Source of the DNA: Desulfuromonadaceae bacterium
GTDB taxonomy: Bacteria; Desulfobacterota; Desulfuromonadia; Desulfuromonadales; JAHYIW01
NCBI GenBank assembly: GCA_019429445.1
Contig: JAHYIW010000013.1
Coordinates: forward strand, 28,781-92,780
Direction of reading: 5' to 3'
Length of the DNA stretch: 64,000 nucleotides
The notes beneath the pieces are model-generated. The model searched no databases. It was not told where the DNA came from and worked only from the letters and a program-made list of their open reading frames with translations. Numbering within the stretch: the stretch's first letter is position 1; each line of letters begins with the position of its first letter. Shown piece by piece: positions 27,831-38,430 of the stretch. Both the position numbers and the translations under genes were made by a program.

Positions 27831-28286
27831 ATGCTGGTTATTGGTAGTGATCACGGTGGGCTGGAACTTAAAGAGGTTGTCAAGGAGTTTCTTGTAGAGC
27901 GCCAGATTGTTTTTACTGATCTCGGCACAGACAATAATGCCTCGGTAGATTACCCCGACTTTGGCGAACGAGTTGCTCGCGCAGTTGCGACCGGCAAGGC
28001 GCAACAGGGGATTCTGATCTGTGGCACCGGGATCGGTATGTCGATTGTTGCTAACAAGTTTCCCGGGGTGCGCGCCGCGCTGGTACATGACCCTTTTACG
28101 GCACAAATGGCGAAAGAGCACAATAACGCCAACATCATTGTTCTGGGGGGAAGAGTTCTTCAGCCAGAGGCCGCACGTGCAATTTTAGCGACCTGGCTCG
28201 ATACCGATTTTGCCGGGGATCGTCATCAGCGTCGCCTCGATAAAATCGCGCGTATCGAGAACGAAATCTGCTCAGGAAAGTTTTAG
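27831..28286 (+). CDS. rpiB: Ribose-5-phosphate isomerase B
   Basis: RpiB interconverts ribose 5-phosphate and ribulose 5-phosphate. The 151-residue protein starts [13 protein letters not shown] and has the active-site cysteine in [16 protein letters not shown] and the [12 protein letters not shown] block. It is two bases after fabF. Ribulose 5-phosphate is a precursor for the riboflavin genes downstream, although a terminator hairpin lies between. Confidence 0.95.
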   Translation: MLVIGSDHGGLELKEVVKEFLVERQIVFTDLGTDNNASVDYPDFGERVARAVATGKAQQGILICGTGIGMSIVANKFPGVRAALVHDPFTAQMAKEHNNANIIVLGGRVLQPEAARAILATWLDTDFAGDRHQRRLDKIARIENEICSGKF

Positions 28287-28297
28287 TAAATCTCCAT

Positions 28298-28329
28298 CTT
28301 GGGCAGGCAAAAGCCTGCCCAAGTTATTT
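28298..28329 (+). terminator. Intrinsic terminator between rpiB and glyA
   Basis: CTTGGGCAGGC (28298-28308) pairs perfectly with GCCTGCCCAAG (28313-28323) around AAAA, then TTATTTTAT. It lies only 35 bases before glyA, so it separates the fatty acid transcript from the glyA-rib transcript or lets part of it through. Confidence 0.85.
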
Positions 28330-28357
28330 TATCGTTCATCATCTGGAGGCAACTTCA

Positions 28358-29611
28358 ATGGCCGCAGACCTTGGTCTTTTTGATCCCGAGATCGCGAATG
28401 CGATTCAACAAGAAACCAGACGCCAGGAATATAGCCTGGAATTTATCGCGTCGGAAAACTTTGTCAGCGAGAATGTGCTTGCAGCACAAGGTTCGGTGCT
28501 GACCAACAAATACGCCGAGGGATATCCGGGCAAGCGTTACTATGGGGGATGTGAATTTGTCGATGTTGCCGAACAACTGGCCATCGACCGCGCCAAGGAA
28601 ATTTTCGGGGCCGAACATGTTAACGTCCAGCCCCACTCCGGGTCGCAGGCCAATATGGCCGTTTACTTTACTGTGTGTGAACCGGGTGATACGGTGCTGG
28701 GGATGAACCTTGCTCATGGCGGGCATCTGACCCACGGATCGCCGGTCAACTTCTCCGGAAAACTGTTCAATATCGTTGCCTATGGGGTTGATAAAGAAAC
28801 CGGATTTATCGATTACGATGAAGTGGAGCAGCTGGCGCTGGAGCACAAACCGAAGTTGATCGTGGTCGGCGCCAGTGCTTATCCTCGCGAGATTGATTTT
28901 CCGGCATTTCGACGGATTGCTGACAGATGCGGTGCCCTGGTGATGGTCGATATGGCTCACATCGCCGGACTGGTCGCCGCCGGGGTTCACCCCAATCCGG
29001 TCCCTTATGCAGAGTTCGTGACCACAACAACGCATAAAACCTTGCGTGGTCCGCGTGGCGGGATGATCCTTTGTCGTGAGGAATATGCTAAAAAACTCAA
29101 CAGTAATATCTTCCCCGGTATTCAGGGCGGACCATTGATGCACGTTATTGCTGCCAAGGCGGTGGCTTTCAAGGAGGTTTTGTCACCAGAGTTCAAGGTT
29201 TATGCCCGGCAGGTCGTCAATAATGCCCAGGCATTGGCTGACGGGCTCACCAGACGTGGCTTCAACCTTGTCTCCGGTGGTACGGATAATCATTTGCTGC
29301 TGGTTGACTTGAGCGGTACTGAACTAACCGGCAAAGTTGCTGAAGAGACACTGGAGAAAGCCGGGATTACCGTCAACAAGAATGCGGTGCCATTTGATAC
29401 CCGGTCGCCGTTTGTGACCAGTGGTTTTCGCATCGGGACCCCCGCAACCACCACCCGGGGACTGAAAGAGGCGGAGATGGAGCAGGTTGCGGGATGGATT
29501 GACCGGGCTCTTGCTCATGTCGAGGATAGCGCTGAACTGGAAAAAATTCATAAGGAAATCCGCGCGCTGTGCCAGCGTTTTCCTCTTTATGCCCATCGTT
29601 TGAAAGAATGA
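28358..29611 (+). CDS. glyA: Serine hydroxymethyltransferase
   Basis: GlyA converts serine and tetrahydrofolate to glycine and methylene-THF. The 417-residue PLP enzyme shows [10 protein letters not shown] at the N-terminus, [16 protein letters not shown], the substrate histidine DMAHIAGL and the PLP lysine in [20 protein letters not shown] precedes the ATG. Its stop overlaps the next gene's start. Methylene-THF made here would supply thymidylate synthesis from the dUMP produced by the neighbour. Confidence 0.97.
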   Translation: MAADLGLFDPEIANAIQQETRRQEYSLEFIASENFVSENVLAAQGSVLTNKYAEGYPGKRYYGGCEFVDVAEQLAIDRAKEIFGAEHVNVQPHSGSQANMAVYFTVCEPGDTVLGMNLAHGGHLTHGSPVNFSGKLFNIVAYGVDKETGFIDYDEVEQLALEHKPKLIVVGASAYPREIDFPAFRRIADRCGALVMVDMAHIAGLVAAGVHPNPVPYAEFVTTTTHKTLRGPRGGMILCREEYAKKLNSNIFPGIQGGPLMHVIAAKAVAFKEVLSPEFKVYARQVVNNAQALADGLTRRGFNLVSGGTDNHLLLVDLSGTELTGKVAEETLEKAGITVNKNAVPFDTRSPFVTSGFRIGTPATTTRGLKEAEMEQVAGWIDRALAHVEDSAELEKIHKEIRALCQRFPLYAHRLKE

Positions 29612-30084
29612 TGCACGAGCGACCGTCCTGGGACGAATATTTTATTGATATCTCACGGCTGGTGGCGCGTCGTTCCACCTGTTTGCGGCGTCGGGTCGGC
29701 GCCGTGCTGGTCAAGGACCGCAATATCCTTGCCACCGGTTATAATGGCACCCCTTCCGGGATCACCCATTGTTCCGTGGTCGGTTGTCTGCGTGATCAGC
29801 TGAATGTCCCCTCGGGCGAGCGACACGAACTTTGTCGTGGCTTGCATGCGGAGCAGAATGCGATTATTCAGGCAGCCAAGCATGGTGCCAATATCAGTGG
29901 TGCGAGTCTCTATTGCACAAACTCCCCCTGTATTATCTGCGCCAAAATGCTGATCAACGCGGGCGTTAAACGGATTTTTTATCTTGACGGGTACCCGGAT
30001 CAGCTTGCTGCAGAAATGTTGATTGAAGCCGGGGTCCGTGTTGAACAGTGTATAAAAGATTCCGCTGACGGTGGAGAAATCTGA
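29608..30084 (+). CDS. Deoxycytidylate deaminase (ComEB-like)
   Basis: Converts dCMP to dUMP for thymidylate synthesis. The 158-residue zinc deaminase has HAEQNAI (zinc histidine and catalytic glutamate) and [10 protein letters not shown] (two zinc cysteines). Additional conserved residues LCRGLH and GYNGTPSG match dCMP deaminases and ComEB of Bacillus. The ATG at 29608 overlaps the glyA stop; another ATG follows at 29611. It shares an operon with nrdR, the regulator of ribonucleotide reductase. Confidence 0.92.
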   Translation: MMHERPSWDEYFIDISRLVARRSTCLRRRVGAVLVKDRNILATGYNGTPSGITHCSVVGCLRDQLNVPSGERHELCRGLHAEQNAIIQAAKHGANISGASLYCTNSPCIICAKMLINAGVKRIFYLDGYPDQLAAEMLIEAGVRVEQCIKDSADGGEI

Positions 30085-30548
30085 TGAAATGCCCGTTTTG
30101 TTCAAATCTTGATACCCGGGTTGTCGATTCACGTTTAGGCAAGGAAGGGAATAATATCCGCCGCCGCCGTGAATGTATCGCTTGTGAAAAACGTTTCACA
30201 ACCTATGAACGTATCGAAGAGACGTTGCCGTTGGTGGTCAAAAAAGACGGACGCCGTGAGGTGTTTGACCGTTTTAAAATTATCAGTGGCATGCAACGTG
30301 CCTGTGAAAAACGACCAGTTTCGATTGCTACTATCGAAAAGGCCGTCGATCGACTTGAGTTTTTATTGCAGGAGATGGGCGAAAAAGAGGTTGCTTCTAC
30401 GCGGATCGGCGAAGCTGTTATGGCGGCTTTGCACGACATCGACGAAGTCGCTTACGTCCGTTTTGCTTCAGTTTATCGTCAGTTCAAGGATATTAACGAA
30501 TTCATGTCTGAATTGACGGAGATTCTGTCGCGAGGAGGTCAGGCGTAA
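30084..30548 (+). CDS. nrdR: Transcriptional repressor NrdR
   Basis: NrdR represses ribonucleotide reductase genes when dATP is high. The 154-residue protein begins with a zinc ribbon, [17 protein letters not shown] followed by [17 protein letters not shown], then an ATP-cone ([19 protein letters not shown]). It overlaps the deaminase by one base. The nrdR-ribD adjacency is widely conserved, probably because ribD lies downstream by history and not by shared function. Confidence 0.97.
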   Translation: MKCPFCSNLDTRVVDSRLGKEGNNIRRRRECIACEKRFTTYERIEETLPLVVKKDGRREVFDRFKIISGMQRACEKRPVSIATIEKAVDRLEFLLQEMGEKEVASTRIGEAVMAALHDIDEVAYVRFASVYRQFKDINEFMSELTEILSRGGQA

Positions 30549-30570
30549 TTTTACCGAAGCGATTGCTCTG

Positions 30571-31677
30571 ATGACGTCGGATACGAAATATATGCGTGAA
30601 GCATTGCGCCAGGCGCGACGCGGTATCGGGCGAACAACGCCGAATCCGCCGGTCGGCGCGGTGCTGGTGCGTGACGACAAAGTTATTGGGCGTGGATTTC
30701 ATCCTCGCGCCGGTGAAGCACATGCCGAAATTTTTGCGCTACGTGATGCGGGGTACGAAGCGTGCGGGGCGACGCTCTATGTTACCCTTGAGCCCTGCTC
30801 GCATCAGGGGCGCACCGGCCCCTGTGCCGATGCGTTGATTGCCGCAGGCGTCAGCCGCGTACTGATTGGTTGTCAGGATCCGAACCCCCGCGTCGCCGGA
30901 CGCGGAATTGATCGGTTACGTGCGGCGGGGATTGAAGTCGAAACAGGTATTTTAGCCGATGAGTGCCGTCGTTTGCTGCTTTCCTTTGCCAAACTGGTGA
31001 CCACAGGTTCGCCCTACGTTATTGTCAAGTCAGCGCTCACCCTTGATGGCAAGATAGCCACCAGCAGCGGCGATTCACGCTGGGTATCGAACGCGAAAAG
31101 CCGCCTTTTTGTCCATCGTTTACGCGATCAGTGTGACGCAATCATGGTCGGCAGCGGTACGGTGTTACACGACAACCCGCTCCTCAATGTACGTGGCATT
31201 CGTGGTGGGCGCGATCCGCTGCGGGTCATCGTTGATTCGCGACTGCGGACACCCGCCGATGCGCTGGTAATTTCGCAAAACTCGACCGCCGGGGTGCTGA
31301 TCGCCACAACCAGCGCTGCACCCGTTGATAAGGTGCGACAGCTGAAGGCACTGGGAGTAGACGTGGCGATTTTGACGGCGTGTCAGGGACGGGTTGATCT
31401 TCCAGCGCTGTTGTGCTTGCTCGGTCAACGAGGGGTGATGAGTCTGCTGGTAGAGGGGGGGCGGACACTTAATTCGGCGTTGCTGGCGGAAAATCTGATT
31501 GACCGCCTGCTGCTATTTATCGCTCCCAAAATTATCGGCGGCGACGGCCCTGGACTTTTCGCCGGAGCGGGCAAGGAATTGATGGCCGACGCGATTGCAT
31601 TACGTCATGTACGTACCCGGCGATTTGGCACAGATATTCTGGTTGATGGAGAGTTGACGTCATGTTTACCGGACTGA
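30571..31677 (+). CDS. ribD: Bifunctional riboflavin deaminase/reductase
   Basis: RibD deaminates then reduces the pyrimidine intermediate of riboflavin synthesis. The 368-residue protein has an N-terminal deaminase (HAEIFAL, EPCSHQGRTGPC) and a C-terminal NADPH-dependent reductase (VKSALTLDGKIA, LLVEGGRTLNSALL). There is no FMN riboswitch in front of it; the genes are read from within the glyA operon. It overlaps ribE by 16 bases. Confidence 0.96.
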   Translation: MTSDTKYMREALRQARRGIGRTTPNPPVGAVLVRDDKVIGRGFHPRAGEAHAEIFALRDAGYEACGATLYVTLEPCSHQGRTGPCADALIAAGVSRVLIGCQDPNPRVAGRGIDRLRAAGIEVETGILADECRRLLLSFAKLVTTGSPYVIVKSALTLDGKIATSSGDSRWVSNAKSRLFVHRLRDQCDAIMVGSGTVLHDNPLLNVRGIRGGRDPLRVIVDSRLRTPADALVISQNSTAGVLIATTSAAPVDKVRQLKALGVDVAILTACQGRVDLPALLCLLGQRGVMSLLVEGGRTLNSALLAENLIDRLLLFIAPKIIGGDGPGLFAGAGKELMADAIALRHVRTRRFGTDILVDGELTSCLPD

Positions 31678-32306
31678 TCGAAGATCTTGGCAGTGCTGTT
31701 GAGTGGCGTAAAGGGGCGCAGCGGTTACAGCTGGTTGTTGCCACCGCACTGCCGATGACGTCATTTCAACGTGGCGAAAGTATCGCTGTTAACGGTGTAT
31801 GTTTGACCGTTGTTGAGTTTGCAGGGGGACGTTTCGTTGCCGATGTTTCGCCTGAAACCTTGCAGAGAACTACACTGGAGCAGTTGCGTCCGGGGCAACC
31901 AGTTAATCTCGAGCGGGCACTGCAACTGTCGTCACGTCTCGGAGGACACCTGGTGTCCGGTCATGTCGATGGTCTGGCAACCGTTGTCCGCCGTGAGGAG
32001 CGCGCCAACGCGGTGCTCTTTGCTTTTCATTTTTCAGCAGAGTTGAACCGGCTGGTGGTGGAAAAAGGATCGATCACCATTGATGGCATCAGTCTGACGG
32101 TCAATAGTGTCGGGGAAAGCGACTTTACGGTCATGATTATCCCCCACACGCTCGCGTTGACCACACTGCGTGAACGCCGGGTCGGTGATGCCGTGAATAT
32201 TGAGACCGACCTGATCGGAAAATATGTTGCGCGTTTGTTGGGGAAAGATGCTACCGTTCGTAACAGCGTCGATCTCGATTTTCTCGCGCGACATGGTTTT
32301 GTATAA
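31662..32306 (+). CDS. ribE: Riboflavin synthase alpha subunit
   Basis: Catalyses dismutation of two 6,7-dimethyl-8-ribityllumazine molecules to riboflavin. The 214-residue protein begins MFTGLIEDLGS and consists of two similar lumazine-binding repeats: SIAVNGVCLTVVEFAGGRFVADVSPETL and SITIDGISLTVNSVGESDFTVMIIPHTL. It overlaps ribD. Confidence 0.96.
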   Translation: MFTGLIEDLGSAVEWRKGAQRLQLVVATALPMTSFQRGESIAVNGVCLTVVEFAGGRFVADVSPETLQRTTLEQLRPGQPVNLERALQLSSRLGGHLVSGHVDGLATVVRREERANAVLFAFHFSAELNRLVVEKGSITIDGISLTVNSVGESDFTVMIIPHTLALTTLRERRVGDAVNIETDLIGKYVARLLGKDATVRNSVDLDFLARHGFV

Positions 32307-32351
32307 TTGTTGTACGACGTATTTTATGCTAACGGCGAAAGGTTGTCTGTA

Positions 32352-33557
32352 ATGCCCATAAAAAGTATTGAAGCAGCAGTCGAAGACATTCGCCATGGAA
32401 AGATGGTGATCCTGGTCGATGATGAGGATCGGGAAAATGAGGGTGACCTGGTGATGGCTGCAGAGATGGTTACTCCCGAAGCAATCGCTTTTATGGCGCG
32501 CGAGGGGTGCGGCCTGATCTGTCTGTCAATGACTGAAGACCGTGCGGATCATTTGGCCCTGCCGATGATGGTAAGGGACAATACCTCGTCGTTTGGTACG
32601 GCTTTCACCGTTTCCATCGAGGCCAAACGTGGTGTCACCACCGGTATCTCCGCCGCTGATCGAGCACAGACGATCAAGGTTGCCGTTGACGACGCATCAA
32701 CCGCCGAGGATCTTGCACGCCCCGGCCATGTTTTTCCGCTGCGGGCAAAGAAGGGCGGGGTGCTGGTGCGGACCGGACAGACTGAGGGGTCGGTTGATCT
32801 GGCGCGACTGGCGGGGCTTAAACCGGCCGGGGTTATCTGCGAAATCATGAATGTAGATGGCACCATGGCACGGATGCCGCAATTGAAGGTTTTTGCTGCA
32901 AAGCATGGACTCAAAATTGTCAGCGTCGCCGATCTGGTTGCCTACCGGATGCGTACCGAACTGCTGGTGAGGCGCGCCGCTGAAACGACCCTGCCGACGC
33001 TGTTTGGTGGTGATTTTCACGCCATTATTTATGAGAACGATGTCGATCATGCCAACCATATTGCTTTGATCAAAGGTCAGATTGATCCTGAACACCCCGT
33101 TCTGGTGCGGGTACATTCCGAATGCCTGACCGGAGATGTTTTTGGTTCCATGCGCTGTGATTGCGGCGATCAGCTGCATGCCGCGATGGCGCAGATTGAT
33201 GAGGCCGGGGCGGGTGTAGTTCTGTATATGCGTCAGGAAGGGCGCGGCATCGGTTTAATCAATAAAATCAGAGCGTACGCGTTGCAGGATCATGGCCATG
33301 ATACAGTCGAGGCCAATGAAAAACTTGGATTCAAGGCAGATTTGCGCGATTATGGTGTTGGTGCGCAAATTTTGAACGACCTCGGTGTGCGCAAGTTACG
33401 TCTGATGACCAATAACCCGAAAAAAATTGTTGGTCTCGAAGGCTACGGGCTTGAAATTGTTGAGCGGGTTTCGATCGAAATTGCCGCAAACAAAAATAAT
33501 CGTAACTATCTTGAGACAAAAAAAGCGAAAATGGGACATATGTTCGAAAACCTGTGA
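32352..33557 (+). CDS. ribBA: Bifunctional DHBP synthase/GTP cyclohydrolase II
   Basis: RibBA supplies both precursors of riboflavin. The N-terminal half (1-200) is 3,4-dihydroxy-2-butanone 4-phosphate synthase with [17 protein letters not shown] and [14 protein letters not shown]. The C-terminal half (206-401) is GTP cyclohydrolase II with zinc ligands in [18 protein letters not shown] and the QEGRGIGL motif. The ATG at 32352 gives 401 residues; a longer frame from 32307 starts one base after ribE and has no ribosome-binding site. Confidence 0.96.
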   Translation: MPIKSIEAAVEDIRHGKMVILVDDEDRENEGDLVMAAEMVTPEAIAFMAREGCGLICLSMTEDRADHLALPMMVRDNTSSFGTAFTVSIEAKRGVTTGISAADRAQTIKVAVDDASTAEDLARPGHVFPLRAKKGGVLVRTGQTEGSVDLARLAGLKPAGVICEIMNVDGTMARMPQLKVFAAKHGLKIVSVADLVAYRMRTELLVRRAAETTLPTLFGGDFHAIIYENDVDHANHIALIKGQIDPEHPVLVRVHSECLTGDVFGSMRCDCGDQLHAAMAQIDEAGAGVVLYMRQEGRGIGLINKIRAYALQDHGHDTVEANEKLGFKADLRDYGVGAQILNDLGVRKLRLMTNNPKKIVGLEGYGLEIVERVSIEIAANKNNRNYLETKKAKMGHMFENL

Positions 33558-33581
33558 TGTGGTTTAGCAAGGGAGACTCCT

Positions 33582-34049
33582 ATGCATAAAATAATTGAAG
33601 GACAGTTTAACGCCAGTGGCAAGAAATTTGGGATCATTGTCAGTCGTTTCAACGGATTTATCGCCGAGCGTCTGGTCGAAGGGGCAATTGACGCTCTGGT
33701 TCGTCATGGTGCGGATGGCACGACGATCGAAATTGTCAGGGTTCCGGGAGCATATGAATTACCGCTGGTGTCCAAGAAGATGGCCGCGACCGGTCGGTTC
33801 GATGCCCTGATTTGTCTTGGTGCGGTGATCCGCGGTGCCACCCCGCATTTCGATTACGTCAGTGCCGAGGTCTCCAAAGGGATCGCCGCAGTCAGCCTCG
33901 ATGCCGGACTGCCGGTTTCGTTCGGGGTGTTGACCACCGACAATATCGAGCAGGCAATCGAACGCGCCGGTGCCAAAGCCGGAAATAAAGGCTTCGACGC
34001 CGCACTCGCTGCCATTGAGATGGTTGATCTGCTTGGGCGCATTGACTGA
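33582..34049 (+). CDS. ribH: 6,7-dimethyl-8-ribityllumazine synthase
   Basis: RibH joins the two riboflavin precursors and assembles into a hollow capsid in many bacteria. The 155-residue protein begins with [21 protein letters not shown] and has the PGAYELP block, [14 protein letters not shown] and the [17 protein letters not shown] region, all diagnostic. AAGGGAGA precedes the ATG. The stop overlaps nusB by one base. Confidence 0.97.
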   Translation: MHKIIEGQFNASGKKFGIIVSRFNGFIAERLVEGAIDALVRHGADGTTIEIVRVPGAYELPLVSKKMAATGRFDALICLGAVIRGATPHFDYVSAEVSKGIAAVSLDAGLPVSFGVLTTDNIEQAIERAGAKAGNKGFDAALAAIEMVDLLGRID

Positions 34050-34513
34050 TGTCCCAGGGCGTGCGACGTTACGGTCGCGAACTGGCACTCAAGGTTCTCT
34101 TCGGTTTACATGATCTGGTCATCACCCCGGAACAGGCGTTGGCGGACTTCTGGCGCAGTTTCCGTTTTGACAACGATGTACTTGGTGAAGCGGTGGACAG
34201 CTTCGACGAGGAAATTTCTGGTGATGTCCGTGATTTTGCCGAGCAGCTGGTGCGCGGAGTGGTTGAACATCTGGAGAAGATTGACGCAACGATTGAGCTG
34301 GCGGCGTCGAACTGGACTTTGCAGCGGATGGCGCGGGTCGATCTGGCGCTGTTGCGTCTGGGAACCTATGAGCTGCTCTATTGTGATGACATTCCGGTCA
34401 GTGTGTCGATCAATGAGGCGATCGAAATTGGCAAGCGCTTCGGCACCAAGGAAACTCCCGGCTTCGTTAACGGCATTCTCGACAAGATTTCCAAGGGTCG
34501 CCCAAAACCATGA
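34049..34513 (+). CDS. nusB: Transcription antitermination factor NusB
   Basis: NusB binds boxA with S10 in rRNA antitermination. The 154-residue all-helical protein shows RRYGRELALKVLFGLHD, TLQRMARVDLALLRLGTYELL and NEAIEIGKRFGTKETPGFVNGILDKI, all conserved. The ribH-nusB pairing is widespread. The stop overlaps the upstream alternative start of hom at 34510. Confidence 0.95.
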   Translation: MSQGVRRYGRELALKVLFGLHDLVITPEQALADFWRSFRFDNDVLGEAVDSFDEEISGDVRDFAEQLVRGVVEHLEKIDATIELAASNWTLQRMARVDLALLRLGTYELLYCDDIPVSVSINEAIEIGKRFGTKETPGFVNGILDKISKGRPKP

Positions 34514-34536
34514 CACATGCAGTGAAGGGTCGTGTA

Positions 34537-35850
34537 ATGAAACAGATTAAAGCAGGACTTATCGGCTTCGGAACCATTGGTGCCGGAGTGGTCAAAGTTT
34601 TTCAACACAACGGGCCAGTTATCGCCGACCGGCTCGGGGCACAACTTGAACTGGTTAAAATCGCTGATCTTGATATTACGACAAAGCGCGGTGTAAGCGT
34701 AGCGCCGGGGCTGTTGACGACCGATGTCGAGGAAATCCTTGCCAACCCCGAAATTGATATAGTGATCGAGCTGATCGGTGGTTATGAACCGGCGCGGACC
34801 TTTGTCCTCAAGGCTATTGCCAACGGCAAGCATGTGGTCACCGCCAATAAGGCATTGCTGGCGGTACACGGTGATGAAATTTTTGCCGCCGCGTCCAAAC
34901 AGGGGGTCGATGTTTATTTTGAGGCAGCCGTTGCCGGGGGGATTCCAATCATCTCATCGATCAAGGAAAATCTCTGTGCTAACCAGTTCAGCAGTGTGCT
35001 CGGTATTCTTAACGGCACCTGTAACTACATTCTGACGCGCATGACTCAGGCTGGCGACGATTTTGCGGATGTGCTCAAAGCTGCGCAAGATCTTGGTTAT
35101 GCCGAAGCTGATCCGACTTTTGATGTGGAGGGGATTGACGCTGCGCACAAGCTGGCGATTCTACTCTCTATCTGTTTCGGCACCAGAGTGAACTTTGCTG
35201 ATATTTCCACTGAAGGGATCGGCAATATCTCGTCTCTTGATATCCAATTTGCTGAACAGTTCGGTTACAAGATCAAATTACTGGCGATCGGCAAACGTGA
35301 TGGAGATAGCATTGAGGCGCGTGTTCATCCGACGATGATTCCTCTTTATCACCCCCTGGCTGATGTTGAAGGTGTTTTCAATGCCGTACGTCTGGTCGGC
35401 GACTTTGTCGGCCCATCAATGCAAATTGGTTATGGCGCGGGAATGGAAGCAACTGCCAGCGCGGTTATGGGTGACGTGATGGCTGTTGCGCGCAACATGC
35501 AGCTTGGCGGGAAGGGGGTGCGAACTCCGGCAATGGCTTATTGTGCCGACAGGATTTCGCAACTGGTGATCAAACCGATGGCACAGATTGTGACACAGTA
35601 TTACCTGCGTTTTGCTGCCAATGATCAACCCGGTGTGCTGGCCCAGATTTCCGCTATTCTGGGTAATTACCAAATCAGTATCGCCTCAATGATTCAGCCT
35701 GAACGTCAAGTTGGCGGCGCAGTGCCGATCGTGATTATGACCCACGAAGCGATGGAAGATCACATTGTCAAAGCCCTGGCCGAAATTGACAAATTAGCGG
35801 TGATAAAGGAACAAAGTCGTTTTATCCGGATTGAGAGTGAGTTGGAGTAA
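34537..35850 (+). CDS. hom: Homoserine dehydrogenase
   Basis: Reduces aspartate semialdehyde to homoserine for threonine and methionine synthesis. The 437-residue protein has the NAD(P) loop GLIGFGTIGAGVV, the catalytic lysine region ITANKALLA-like (VVTANKALLAVHG), GGIPIISSIKENL and GILNGTCNYIL. Residues about 355-437 form an ACT domain (YYLRFAANDQPGVLAQIS), the usual site of threonine feedback. ATG 34537 with AAGGG upstream is preferred over ATG 34510, which overlaps the nusB stop. Confidence 0.95.
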   Translation: MKQIKAGLIGFGTIGAGVVKVFQHNGPVIADRLGAQLELVKIADLDITTKRGVSVAPGLLTTDVEEILANPEIDIVIELIGGYEPARTFVLKAIANGKHVVTANKALLAVHGDEIFAAASKQGVDVYFEAAVAGGIPIISSIKENLCANQFSSVLGILNGTCNYILTRMTQAGDDFADVLKAAQDLGYAEADPTFDVEGIDAAHKLAILLSICFGTRVNFADISTEGIGNISSLDIQFAEQFGYKIKLLAIGKRDGDSIEARVHPTMIPLYHPLADVEGVFNAVRLVGDFVGPSMQIGYGAGMEATASAVMGDVMAVARNMQLGGKGVRTPAMAYCADRISQLVIKPMAQIVTQYYLRFAANDQPGVLAQISAILGNYQISIASMIQPERQVGGAVPIVIMTHEAMEDHIVKALAEIDKLAVIKEQSRFIRIESELE

Positions 35851-35872
35851 CCCGGTTTTAAGGGAGGTCAAC

Positions 35873-36220
35873 ATGTCGGAAGACCATCGAGTGAGCGAGC
35901 GTAAAGAAACCCTCAACCTGCTTGATCTGGTGGTTATGGACGAATCTGATACGATCGTCGGTCGAGAGATGGGCCGGACTTTGAATGTCAGTGAAACCGG
36001 AATTTTGATTGAGACTCCGGCACGACTTGCAGTCGGGCAACGAATTTGCGTCAGCGTTGCGGTTGAAGATGATGTCATTGAAATGATCGGGCGGGTGATG
36101 CGCGTGACTGTGAATGAGGATGGGAATGTCAATGCCGGGGTCGAATTCGTTGAGACTTATGAACGGGACAATGAGGTGTTGACCTATTTTCTCGATGCGT
36201 GCCGGAAAGCGCAGAAGTGA
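35873..36220 (+). CDS. PilZ-domain protein
   Basis: A 115-residue single PilZ domain, the common receptor for cyclic di-GMP. Ligand motifs are visible: an RxxxR-type RVSER near residue 5 and NVSETGILI (the D/NxSxxG motif, here with Asn). The rest is the beta-barrel (GQRICVSVAVEDDVIEMIGRVMRV). AAGGGAGG lies before the ATG at 35873. It follows hom by 22 bases. Its target process cannot be inferred from neighbours. Confidence 0.85.
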   Translation: MSEDHRVSERKETLNLLDLVVMDESDTIVGREMGRTLNVSETGILIETPARLAVGQRICVSVAVEDDVIEMIGRVMRVTVNEDGNVNAGVEFVETYERDNEVLTYFLDACRKAQK

Positions 36221-36310
36221 CGTTACCGTGATGCGTGATTATACGCTGCTCAATTTGGGCAACTGCTTGTTTTTTTTATAAAAGAAAATGTTTCCAGCCG
36301 CGAAAAGTGC

Positions 36311-36339
36311 TTGACAGGGGAGGTGCCATTTTGTTAAAA
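36311..36339 (+). promoter_or_regulatory. Sigma-70-type promoter for tRNA-Val
   Basis: TTGACA at 36311-36316, 17-base spacer, TTAAAA at 36334-36339; the tRNA begins 21 bases further on. Confidence 0.7.
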
Positions 36340-36360
36340 GTTACCGGCATTACGGATTGC

Positions 36361-36435
<75 letters not shown>

Positions 36436-36462
36436 TTTATATACTGCAACCAGTGAGAACCT

Positions 36463-36487
36463 GAGGCATCTAGATGATGCCTCTTTT
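36463..36487 (+). terminator. Terminator or attenuator between tRNA-Val and thrS
   Basis: GAGGCATC (36463-36470) pairs with GATGCCTC (36476-36483) around TAGAT, then TTTT. It is a short but perfect stem that ends the tRNA transcript 16 bases before the thrS start codon. No T-box sequence is visible nearby. Confidence 0.75.
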
Positions 36488-36502
36488 CATTCGAGAAGAA
36501 CG

Positions 36503-38419
36503 ATGAACGAAATCAGCATAACCCTGCCGGACGGCACCGTTAAAAAATTTCCTGCCGGAAGCAATGCACATGATGTCGCATTATCGATCAGCGAAGGCCT
36601 GGCTCGGCAGACTGTCGCCGTGCAGGTCAATGACGCATTGACAGATTTGTCCAGGCCGTTGCCTGGTGATGCGAAAATTGAGCTGATTACCCTCAACTCG
36701 GCGGCCGGACTTGAAATTTTACGGCACTCTGCGGCGCATTTGATGGCACACGCCGTTAAACTGTTATGGGGGAACGAGGTCCAGGTGACTATCGGCCCGG
36801 CCATAAAAGATGGCTTCTATTACGATTTCTTTTGTGAAGCCCACGCTTTTACGCCCGAAGATTTTGAGCGTATCGAAGCGAAAATGACGGAGTTGGCAAA
36901 GGCGGACCTGCCGATTACGCGTGAGGAAATGGGTCGCGATGAGGCCATTAAATTATTCCGGACGTTGGGTGAACACTACAAAGTCGAGTTGATTCAGGAT
37001 CTGCCGAACGCAACCGTTTCGCTGTATCGCCAAGGGGATTTTGTCGACCTTTGTCGCGGTCCGCACCTGCCTTCGACCGGCAAGTTGAAGGCTTTCAAAC
37101 TGACCAGCGTGGCCGGTGCTTACTGGCGCGGCAGTGAAAAAAATGCCATGTTGCAGCGCCTTTACGCGACGGCTTTTACTGACAAGAAAGAGCTGAGAAA
37201 ACACCTCGAACGGCTCGAAGAGGCACGTAAGCGCGACCATCGCAAGCTCGGCAAGGAGCTCGATCTTTTTTCCTTCAACGAAGAAGCCGGTGCCGGGCTG
37301 GTGATCTGGCATCCCAAAGGTGCGTTGTTGCGGACCTTGCTCGAAGACTTTGAGCGGCGTGAACATCTTAAGCGCGGTTACGATATTGTTATGGGACCAC
37401 AACTCCTTAAAACCGAATTGTGGAAGACCTCCGGTCATTACGACAATTATCGCGAGAACATGTACTTTACTGAAATCGACGAACAGAGCTACGGCGTCAA
37501 ACCGATGAACTGCCTGGCGCATATGTTGATTTACAAGACGCATACTCGTTCGTACCGTGATTTGCCGCTACGTTATTTTGAACTCGGCACTGTTCACCGG
37601 CATGAGAAGTCGGGCGTGCTTCATGGATTATTGCGGGTGCGTGGCTTTACTCAAGATGATGCACATATCCTCTGTACCCCCGAACAGCTTGATGGCGAGA
37701 TTAAAGGGGTACTCTCCTTTGTCCGCGATGTCATGGCGATCTTTGGTTTTGAGTACGAGATGGAAATCTCAACTCGGCCGGAAAAATCGATCGGTAGCGA
37801 CGAAGATTGGGAGCGGGCAACCAGCGCACTCCAGACAGCACTCGACGATACCGGGTTGCCTTATGAGATTAACGCCGGAGATGGTGCATTTTACGGCCCG
37901 AAGATTGATGTCAAGCTCAAGGACGCTCTTGACAGAGAATGGCAATGTGCTACAATCCAGTGCGATTTCACGTTGCCGGAGCGGTTTGATCTGACGTATA
38001 TCGGTTCCGACGGCGAAAAACACCGTCCGGTCATGCTGCATCGGGTCATCCTTGGCGCCATCGAACGTTTTATCGGGGTGCTGATTGAACACTATGTCGG
38101 TAGTTTCCCTCTGTGGATCTCTCCGGTACAGGCTGTAATTCTCAATGTCACTGATGATCAGGCTGAATACGCCGCGCAGGTGTATAGTGATTTGCGCGCC
38201 GCTGGAGTGCGGGTGCGTTTTGATGCGCGAAACGAAAAACTGGGGTTCAAGATTCGTGAAGCCCAGATGGAGAAAGTTCCCTATATGTTGGTGATTGGCA
38301 ATCAAGAGGTTGCTGATGGAACAATAACGCCACGTCATCGTTCGGGGGAGAACCTTGCGCCGATGACACCGGATGAATTTGTTCGCTTTGTCGCGGACGA
38401 GTGTCGACAGTATCATTAG
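36503..38419 (+). CDS. thrS: Threonine-tRNA ligase
   Basis: ThrRS charges tRNA-Thr and edits mischarged serine. The 638-residue enzyme has an N-terminal TGS domain (1-62, [14 protein letters not shown]), an editing domain with [11 protein letters not shown], the class II catalytic core with motif 2 ([14 protein letters not shown]) and motif 3 ([21 protein letters not shown]), and the zinc ligands (MNCLAHML). The C-terminal anticodon domain ends near the SD of infC; the stop TAG at 38417-38419 overlaps it. Confidence 0.98.
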   Translation: MNEISITLPDGTVKKFPAGSNAHDVALSISEGLARQTVAVQVNDALTDLSRPLPGDAKIELITLNSAAGLEILRHSAAHLMAHAVKLLWGNEVQVTIGPAIKDGFYYDFFCEAHAFTPEDFERIEAKMTELAKADLPITREEMGRDEAIKLFRTLGEHYKVELIQDLPNATVSLYRQGDFVDLCRGPHLPSTGKLKAFKLTSVAGAYWRGSEKNAMLQRLYATAFTDKKELRKHLERLEEARKRDHRKLGKELDLFSFNEEAGAGLVIWHPKGALLRTLLEDFERREHLKRGYDIVMGPQLLKTELWKTSGHYDNYRENMYFTEIDEQSYGVKPMNCLAHMLIYKTHTRSYRDLPLRYFELGTVHRHEKSGVLHGLLRVRGFTQDDAHILCTPEQLDGEIKGVLSFVRDVMAIFGFEYEMEISTRPEKSIGSDEDWERATSALQTALDDTGLPYEINAGDGAFYGPKIDVKLKDALDREWQCATIQCDFTLPERFDLTYIGSDGEKHRPVMLHRVILGAIERFIGVLIEHYVGSFPLWISPVQAVILNVTDDQAEYAAQVYSDLRAAGVRVRFDARNEKLGFKIREAQMEKVPYMLVIGNQEVADGTITPRHRSGENLAPMTPDEFVRFVADECRQYH

Positions 38420-38430
38420 GAGGTGCCGTC

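Noticed and set aside
30549..30570. FMN riboswitch before ribD
   Set aside because: Only 22 bases separate nrdR and ribD, far too few for an RFN element.
36436..36502. T-box leader before thrS
   Set aside because: No T-box sequence (TGGNACCGCG) or specifier stem; only a short terminator hairpin is present.
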